Virus record (IMG/VR): IMGVR_UViG_3300037341_000246
Location: 1 to 26,510 of that record
DNA: 26,510 bases
DNA from: a virus
Direction: 5' to 3' (one strand)
The position numbers were made by a program, and so were the translations under genes. The notes beneath the pieces were generated by a model. The model searched no databases and had not been told where the DNA came from. It worked only from the letters and a program-made list of their open reading frames with translations. Positions 21,599 to 26,510 of this stretch are shown one piece after another. Each line of letters begins with the position of its first letter. Positions within the stretch are counted from its first letter, which is position 1.

Positions 21599-22192
21599 TC
21601 ATCTTCTTCTTCTCAGGTAGGGGGCGCATATACGATCGATTTCGGCTTCCCACTGAATTTTGTCGTATCTCTTCACGCTCAAGCGTTTGGCGAGTTCGCT
21701 GACAATTAGTCCAGCGATTCTATCCTCGCTATAACTCATAACCGATTGCAAGTCTCGATCCCAATATCCTAGCGAGAATGGTTCGTCAGGTACCCAATCC
21801 TTCTGGGAAAGATTGTATCTATATCTTACAACCAGTACGGCGATTCGGTGGGTCGGTACCTTGACTCGAATCGTCATGCCCCTTACGATTTTCTCTCTTT
21901 GTCTAACTGGCGGATGGATATCGGGTAGCCCTTCTCCAGGACGTAAATGCCAAGCGACGATCGATAGCGACGTTTTGCGCGTTTCCGATCGCGGCATCAT
22001 TTCGTCACCATACAGTAGCTCTGCTAGCCAGGTCGAAACTTGCCTAGGATTGCTTGTATCGAAGAACCGATAAATCTTGGCATATTCGGACTCGGCAACT
22101 AATTCCGTCTCATCTTCGACCTCCTTTTTTCGCTCAGAAAAAAGGCTGCGAATAAAATCTAGAATCTCTTGGATAATTCGATCTACAAGCAA
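21599..22192 (-). CDS. Unknown protein in the tail cluster
   Basis: A 197-aa protein without a recognised family. The start is TTG at 22192, supported by AAGGGG placed six bases before it. The N-terminus is helical (IIQEILDFIRSLFSERKKEV), the middle has hydrophobic strands (TSLSIVAWHLRPGEGLPDIH, RIAVLVVRYRYNLS) and the end is highly basic (CAPYLRRRR). It follows the gene at 22204 after only 11 bp, so both are probably in one transcript. A tail role is inferred from neighbours on both sides. Confidence 0.7.
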   Translation of the reverse strand: MLVDRIIQEILDFIRSLFSERKKEVEDETELVAESEYAKIYRFFDTSNPRQVSTWLAELLYGDEMMPRSETRKTSLSIVAWHLRPGEGLPDIHPPVRQREKIVRGMTIRVKVPTHRIAVLVVRYRYNLSQKDWVPDEPFSLGYWDRDLQSVMSYSEDRIAGLIVSELAKRLSVKRYDKIQWEAEIDRICAPYLRRRR

Positions 22193-22203
22193 AATACCCC
22201 TTG

Positions 22204-22713
22204 TTAGTAGTAGGTCAGCGCCCTTATTTTAATTCGATTGTGCGTATCTTCAATAATCTTTGCCCACCTTTTATCATATTGAATTAGAGGTTGGATCTCT
22301 TCAACCGAAGTCAGAACCTTGACTAATACAGAGCAGCATCGAAGGGCAATTCGATCCGGATCTATTAGTTTGCTAGGCAGTGCCTTCTGGGTTAAATCCT
22401 CATAGGGAACCAAAGACTTGATAACAGAGAAATCATACGCCATCCTGAAAACAAGATGAGAAACATCTTCTTGTTCCACTCGATAGAACAAAAAAATCTC
22501 GTGAGTTAAATAAGGTCTTGCTTTATAAGGCGAGTATCTCTCTCCAATGATGTTCCTGAGATGCATACAGATGAGGGTGTGCATAATCGCACGGTCGTAT
22601 CTAGTCCCGGCACACGCGGGCAAAACACCGCCCCACTTCCCAATGATTCTCCCATCATCTCCCAGCGGTTTGAGACGCCGGAAGGGATGAGTGGACTTAG
22701 GTTTTGCGGACAT
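22204..22713 (-). CDS. Unknown protein in the tail cluster
   Basis: A 169-aa protein starting at the ATG at 22713. It is rich in basic and aromatic residues, with hydrophobic helices such as ALRCCSVLVKVLTSVEEIQP and an N-terminus with GKWGGVLPACAGTRYDRAIM. I see no known motif. It lies between the small membrane protein and the gene at 21599, all on the minus strand. Some phages keep head-tail joining or lysis genes in this place, but the sequence does not show which applies. Confidence 0.65.
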   Translation of the reverse strand: MSAKPKSTHPFRRLKPLGDDGRIIGKWGGVLPACAGTRYDRAIMHTLICMHLRNIIGERYSPYKARPYLTHEIFLFYRVEQEDVSHLVFRMAYDFSVIKSLVPYEDLTQKALPSKLIDPDRIALRCCSVLVKVLTSVEEIQPLIQYDKRWAKIIEDTHNRIKIRALTYY

Positions 22714-22787
22714 GATAATTTTCTGTTTTTGTCCAAGTAGTATTTATAGAAGTCTTCGTCTTTGTAATTCATCGTATTGTCCCAGGC

Positions 22788-23084
22788 TTACGCCTCATTA
22801 TCTGAATCTTGATCGTTCGGTGAATTTAATTTATTAAAAGGATGAACCTTTTCGATTAGTTCGTAGATCGCAGATTTTTCAACATCAATTCCAAATGCGG
22901 CACCAACTGACAGGAAAATTGCTGCCGCCCACCAAGGGGAAATACGTTCAGGGTTTACCCTAAATTTATATCCTTCTTCTTTCGAGTAACTGAAACTGGT
23001 CGAAAATGCGAGTGTGACAACTAAAAATACTGTTGAAACTAACAAGCTTACGGCTAATTTAGGTTTAGGAGGTGGTTTCGACAT
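22788..23084 (-). CDS. Small two-helix membrane protein, holin candidate
   Basis: A 98-aa protein from the ATG at 23084; the longer frame starting at 23114 adds only a few basic residues. Seen: a proline- and lysine-rich N-terminus (SKPPPKPK), a membrane helix at about residues 10-31 (AVSLLVSTVFLVVTLAFSTS), a short polar loop, a second hydrophobic helix at about residues 51-66 (WWAAAIFLSVGAAFGI) and a charged tail ending DQDSDNEA. Size and topology fit a holin, and the hub carries a lysozyme-like domain, but no family match is claimed. It could also anchor another protein. Confidence 0.65.
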   Translation of the reverse strand: MSKPPPKPKLAVSLLVSTVFLVVTLAFSTSFSYSKEEGYKFRVNPERISPWWAAAIFLSVGAAFGIDVEKSAIYELIEKVHPFNKLNSPNDQDSDNEA

Positions 23085-23172
23085 TTTTATGCGGGGCGGC
23101 ACTCTCAACCCCATCTTAGCCCAAAAGAAACAAAGCCAATAGAGTACCCCAATTTCCTACGCTCTTATACTT

Positions 23173-23586
23173 TTAAACTGGTGGGGCAATGGCGATTGGA
23201 TCGCCATTGGGCGGGTTTGTAAGTCCTCCTGCGGTATAATCAATCAATACAACTAAAACTCCCTCATCTGTCATCCCAGATCGCACCGTAACGCTCTCAA
23301 TGCGGGGAACTTGTGATGTTAATGCAACCCTTAAGTTTTCAGTATATGCGGCAATCGCGCTGTTAGTCCCCGCTTCAAAAAATATGTGACGGACTCCAAA
23401 TTTTGGACGTAAAACGCGCTCGCCTTTGTGCGTCCTGAGTACACTTTCGATATTTTGTTTGATGATGTCGTAGTCGGTTTCGGTCGCCAGGTTTCCGTTT
23501 TCTACGGTCAACGGAAACCTCAATCCCTTGATTGTTGGGCGGCGGCGATCGCGTGACCGAATTCTTTGATTAGTCGAAAATGTCAT
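23173..23586 (-). CDS. Baseplate wedge protein, gp25/gpW family
   Basis: The 137-aa protein matches the gp25-like family. Seen: GLRFPLTVENGNLATETDYD at residues 21-40, DIIKQNIESVLRTHKGERVL, then RPKFGVRHIFFE, the order of the LRTxxGERxxxPxFG core. The C-terminus (ESVTVRSGMTDEGVLVVLID) completes the fold. Family knowledge: gp25 attaches the sheath to the baseplate and starts contraction. It lies 17 bp after the small ORF at 23604. Confidence 0.9.
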   Translation of the reverse strand: MTFSTNQRIRSRDRRRPTIKGLRFPLTVENGNLATETDYDIIKQNIESVLRTHKGERVLRPKFGVRHIFFEAGTNSAIAAYTENLRVALTSQVPRIESVTVRSGMTDEGVLVVLIDYTAGGLTNPPNGDPIAIAPPV

Positions 23587-23603
23587 TGATTTGTATGGGT
23601 AGG

Positions 23604-23801
23604 CTAAGGTTTAGATTTCGAAGACTTTTCTATGCGATCGTTATGCTCCTTGACCGCCTTCTCGTGGATGCCCAGCAGATACCACCACTTACTAAGCGGA
23701 AGCGACTCAAAGTATGCGATATCTGCACCGAAACGGCTGCCGCTCATGTAATAGCAAGCCTCGTAAAAAAAATCATGTGTCGGTATTGTTGTCGTCTGCA
23801 A
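23604..23801 (-). CDS. Small ORF overlapping the tail assembly chaperone end (frameshift product candidate)
   Basis: A 65-aa frame that overlaps the last 29 bp of the gene at 23773 in the +1 (or -2) frame. Its only early start is a TTG, without a clear ribosome-binding site. The sequence FFYEACYYMSGSRFGADIAY and SKWWYLLGIHEKAVKEHNDR resembles short helical proteins (P2 E'-like) found after the tube gene. In P2, lambda and Mu the equivalent product is made by frameshifting at the end of the preceding gene. TTT-AAA-AGC near 23814-23806 would allow a +1 slip. Confidence 0.55.
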   Translation of the reverse strand: MQTTTIPTHDFFYEACYYMSGSRFGADIAYFESLPLSKWWYLLGIHEKAVKEHNDRIEKSSKSKP

Positions 23802-24702
23802 AGATGCTTTTAAAGTGGTTAGCTATGGCTAAAAAATATTTACAGTCAAACCCTTTGATATAATCGAGATCGACTGCATCTCCCTCCCGATCGCCCCACT
23901 TCAGGCACAAGCGATCGCTGATTTTCAATACTGCCGCTGTGCTTTCGATATTTCTAAGTTTTTCGATGTACTCGACGTCGAGAGCGGTCGGTTCTCGGAA
24001 CTGTATGGTTAGCCCGTCGCTAAAGACGATTTTAGTTGAATAGTCCTCTAATTCTTCTGTTTCGTAGTCAACACTTTGATTAACCTGTTTTGCCCAATCC
24101 TGAAATACAGCGCTATGGCGTAGCTCTAGGTGGTCTAAAGATTGGCGGTCGATTTTCTGAGGATCGTTAGTTAGGTTCCATCCTTGCAAACAAGAAAATA
24201 CGAAGTCCAAGGATTGTTCGACCTCTGACTTATTGGAGGCTTCTGCGGCTTCGATATCCCCAATTGTTACAGGTCGAAATGCGAAAGTTAGTCCGTCAAA
24301 CCTTAAGATAGATCCGGAATCGATAAACTCTACATCAATATCCGTAGGGGATTGCGTCAAAGCTTGTAATTCTGCAATTAGCTTTTTCCAGACCTTGTAG
24401 GGCAAAGCTTTGACTTCTAGGGTTGACAGGCGATCGGTTTCTATAGCCCTAGATTCTCCGGTTTGCGTATCTTTGCCCGTCGTCTTCCATTTGACTATTA
24501 TTTTGCTTAGAAGCTCGTTGGCGGCTTCTGTTTCCGTCTTGTCAGCCTTTTTAGATAGTGCTTTAATATCTTTAACAATGGGCGATCTCAATCTCGCTTC
24601 GCCAGATCGTACCTTTACTATACGCTTGTCTAACCGAATAGCCTGTAGCGTTTCAATTGCCTCTCGATTGTCGAGCTGTTTTACGTTGCCCAGAGTAGTC
24701 AT
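23773..24702 (-). CDS. Tail assembly chaperone-like protein with duplicated domain
   Basis: A 309-aa protein downstream of the tail tube gene, in the place where tail assembly chaperones are found. The N-terminal 95 residues are basic and helical (KVKQLDNREA-type, then KALSKKADKTETEAANELL). Two similar blocks follow: GLTFAFRPVTIGDIEAAE near residues 134-151 and GLTIQFREPTALDVEYIE near residues 229-246, each followed by helices. I read this as an internal duplication of the small chaperone-like domain. Its end overlaps the ORF at 23604 by 29 bp in another frame. No tape-measure gene follows, although that is the usual next gene, so it must lie outside the window or be lost. Confidence 0.6.
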   Translation of the reverse strand: MTTLGNVKQLDNREAIETLQAIRLDKRIVKVRSGEARLRSPIVKDIKALSKKADKTETEAANELLSKIIVKWKTTGKDTQTGESRAIETDRLSTLEVKALPYKVWKKLIAELQALTQSPTDIDVEFIDSGSILRFDGLTFAFRPVTIGDIEAAEASNKSEVEQSLDFVFSCLQGWNLTNDPQKIDRQSLDHLELRHSAVFQDWAKQVNQSVDYETEELEDYSTKIVFSDGLTIQFREPTALDVEYIEKLRNIESTAAVLKISDRLCLKWGDREGDAVDLDYIKGFDCKYFLAIANHFKSIFADDNNTDT

Positions 24703-24826
24703 ATCGTATTGTAGGTTAAGTTAGAATTCTGTCTATATAGTATCCTGTCTGATACTATCAAATCGCGCTAAGCCCGCAATCGAATGTCTCAATATTGAAT
24801 CAAGATCGCGGGCTTAAAACTCTAGT

Positions 24827-25270
24827 CTAGCGAAGCACAGCGTTGTCAACGCTAAATGTTAACTCGATGTTGGTGACATCTTGCGATTTTTTATCCAGCT
24901 CAAACCCGTTAAGTCGGACAGGTTTGCAATCTTCTAAAACCAAGGCTTGCCCGAGCGGTTCGGCTTCTGGGCAGTATTTTACGGGCTGTAGGGTGATCAA
25001 AACGCCGACTCCGGTGGTACACCAGGTTTTGTACCAGGTGAAAAGCTGCCAATCTTCATCAGGCACAAAAGGCTTCATCAGGGTGACATCTGCGATTTGG
25101 CGCGCGCCTACGATTTTTTTGAGTGCGTAGGAAACTCCATCTGAGTATTCGGTGGATTGAGCAGTGCTTTCCAACCCCGAAAAAGTCTCCCAATACACGT
25201 CCACAGGGAGATCGGAAATCGTCATCAGCCATTGTTGCTGAGTGAGGGGAATTCTTCGTCTTGGTGGCAT
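24827..25270 (-). CDS. Contractile tail tube protein (gp19-like)
   Basis: The 147-aa protein fits the T4 gp19/tube family by length and pattern: DLPVDVYWETFSGLESTAQS, YSDGVSYALKKIVGARQIAD, VTLMKPF, WQLFTWYKTWC, and VRLNGFELDKKSQDVTNIEL near the end, the strand that locks neighbouring subunits. Family knowledge: stacked hexamers form the inner tube. The gene lies between sheath and chaperone, the canonical order. Its leader holds palindrome site 7 and an imperfect copy (TCTAAAAGTTAG, 25274-25285). Confidence 0.85.
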   Translation of the reverse strand: MPPRRRIPLTQQQWLMTISDLPVDVYWETFSGLESTAQSTEYSDGVSYALKKIVGARQIADVTLMKPFVPDEDWQLFTWYKTWCTTGVGVLITLQPVKYCPEAEPLGQALVLEDCKPVRLNGFELDKKSQDVTNIELTFSVDNAVLR

Positions 25271-25306
25271 TTGTCTAAAAGTTAGGTTGTTTCCTGGGAA
25301 GTCCAG

Positions 25307-25318
25307 TCTAAGGTTAGA
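25307..25318. promoter_or_regulatory. Palindrome TCTAAGGTTAGA (site 7)
   Basis: TCTAA-GG-TTAGA in the 68-bp gap between sheath and tube genes, 36 bp before the tube ATG. It is identical to site 5. Confidence 0.6.
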
Positions 25319-25338
25319 CTGGATTATCGTATGTGCGG

Positions 25339-26510
25339 CTAGCTACTAGCTAGAAGATCGGCGTTATTTGCATCCGATCCGCCATACTCAAACTCGAACG
25401 CCCCGATTGAAGATCGGCGAACTGAAATCAAGATCGCCTCAATTGTCGGCACGATTTTAACAAAAATATCAACTCGAATTTTTCCATCTTCTATGTCGAG
25501 TGCGGGGTTATTAGAGTCGTCGCAAATTACTTGGTAAGCTTGATCTGTGGTTTCTCCGTAGAATGCCCCGGACTGCCAGAATCGATACAAAATGGCGTTA
25601 GCTTGTTCTTTTATTCGAACTTGTAAAGTCCCAAATCCATCCGCTGCGTTAAATAAGTGGGAATGAAACGAATCGTCAAGCGTCTTAATCAAGACGTTTA
25701 CGATTACCCGCCCGTTTAGCCATCGATACAGACCGGGTGTTCGAGTACGCGCCCCCCAAACCACGATCCCGCCGCCTGGGATATTCCGGAGGTTGCGGAT
25801 GCAATTAATCCCCTGCGGATTCAAGACGCTCTGCTCTGCGTTTCGGATTCGGACGGAAACATCAGCCGCGCCGTAAATTGGGTATCGAAATCCGGCAGGC
25901 GGTTCGATAAAGTTTTGCGTCAGGTAGCGACGTAAAGCAACACCAATCACTGCGGTTGAGGGCGGGATATCGTCTCCTTCCAAGTTGATTAAATACGGGG
26001 CATAGTAAGCCAAATGCCCTTTTGACGGATTGTATAATTTGGCTTCTGTCTCAAACTCGTCGGGCGTTGTTAGGTTTTGTCCGCAGTCTACAATTGCCAT
26101 CCAATTGAACTCGCTGTTTTCGCACAGGTTGGTCATCGCAATTCCGACTGCGGCGCGATCGTCTTGCGAGTCCAGCGAATAAAATGCCTCGGGAATAGCG
26201 AGAAACCCTTGCTCGTTTTCATCGGGATCGAAAGCATCCGACAGGGTGTCGAGATAGTCGTAGCGCGCAGGGTGGTTATCTTCGATCTCCGTGAAATCAA
26301 TCAGAATTGACCGAGACAGCGATCCACCCAACACAGTAGAGCTTGCGCCCGTATCGGTCAGTCGAATCTCAAGCGTGCGATCGCCATCTGATTTGTTCTC
26401 GGCGATTGCCTGTGCGGAAAAATCGGAGTCCGCGTTAAGGGCGGCGATCAAATTGTCTAGAAGAACTGAAATCGTGCTGTCTTCTGCCTCCGTGACAACG
26501 TGCTGGTAGC
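25339..26510 (-). CDS. Contractile tail sheath protein (5' end outside the window)
   Basis: The frame is open to the last base of the window, so at least 390 C-terminal residues are present. Seen: SLDSQDDRAAVGIAMTNLCE, NPSKGHLAYYAPYLINLEG, DIPPSTAVIGVALRRYLTQN, NCIRNLRNIPGGGIVVWGAR, PGLYRWLNGRVIVNVLIKTL and the terminal strand block IRVDIFVKIVPTIEAILISV. These are the conserved C-terminal blocks of contractile sheath proteins (P-S-A-x-V-A-G, G-x-x-V-W-G-A-R-T, R-R-L-x-x-x-I). Sheath, tube and chaperone follow each other in canonical order. The N-terminus cannot be seen. Confidence 0.9.
   Translation of the reverse strand, partial: YQHVVTEAEDSTISVLLDNLIAALNADSDFSAQAIAENKSDGDRTLEIRLTDTGASSTVLGGSLSRSILIDFTEIEDNHPARYDYLDTLSDAFDPDENEQGFLAIPEAFYSLDSQDDRAAVGIAMTNLCENSEFNWMAIVDCGQNLTTPDEFETEAKLYNPSKGHLAYYAPYLINLEGDDIPPSTAVIGVALRRYLTQNFIEPPAGFRYPIYGAADVSVRIRNAEQSVLNPQGINCIRNLRNIPGGGIVVWGARTRTPGLYRWLNGRVIVNVLIKTLDDSFHSHLFNAADGFGTLQVRIKEQANAILYRFWQSGAFYGETTDQAYQVICDDSNNPALDIEDGKIRVDIFVKIVPTIEAILISVRRSSIGAFEFEYGGSDANNADLLASS

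Noticed and set aside
24707-24725. TAGGTTAAGTTAGA before the chaperone gene as an eighth palindrome
   Set aside because: Only one half-site fits; the other arm lacks TCTAA.

Overview
The window looks cyanobacterial. The octamer GCGATCGC (HIP1, typical of many cyanobacterial genomes) recurs throughout, and the protein families fit. The content is accessory DNA: a contractile phage-tail (or tail-derived) gene set broken up by cargo genes, a type IV-like CRISPR-Cas module, and two RNA-guided transposon nucleases (a TnpB remnant and a complete IscB). No capsid, terminase, integrase or replication gene is visible, so prophage, phage-plasmid, tailocin and plasmid remain possible.

Layout. 1-922: 3' end of a tnpB gene running into a short CRISPR array (four identical 37-bp repeats) bracketed by degenerate repeat pieces. 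932-2260 (+): a small protein and a gpV-like baseplate spike. 2305-3864 (+): pentapeptide-repeat protein, DUF5131 protein and a winged-helix protein. 3861-6896 (-): a 1011-aa tail hub carrying a GH19-type and a C39-type enzyme domain. 6939-7901 (+): two probable accessory or structural proteins. 7915-8541 (-): cas6. 8610-11286 (+): candidate cas11, csf2 (cas7) and csf3 (cas5), with start and stop codons overlapping. 11287-12870: IscB element with its upstream omega-RNA region. 12877-14708 (+): PP-loop cysH-like gene, a cupin gene and csf1. 14839-15756 (+): a DUF5895-like protein. 15760-17649 (-): LysM tail protein and two unknown proteins. 17650-18484: non-coding region with repeats and promoters. 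18485-21087 (+): unknown proteins and a stand-alone DEDDy exonuclease. 21095-26510 (-): gpS-like completion protein, two unknown proteins, a small membrane protein, gp25/gpW, tail assembly chaperone, tail tube and a partial sheath.

The main system is a type IV-B-like CRISPR-Cas locus (csf1, csf2, csf3, candidate cas11 and a cysH-like gene, without DinG). It departs from the usual IV-B pattern by having a divergent cas6, a CRISPR array about 7 kb away, a cupin gene between cysH and csf1, and an IscB transposon separating the csf2-csf3 half from the cysH-csf1 half. It lies among phage tail genes.

A second signal is a palindrome, TCTAA-NN-TTAGA, that occurs seven times, always between genes. 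It lies next to tail genes (hub, gpS, tube), the gene after csf1, and the unknown genes around 17.2-18.5 kb. It probably marks one regulon for the whole element, and at two sites it sits just upstream of a recognisable promoter.
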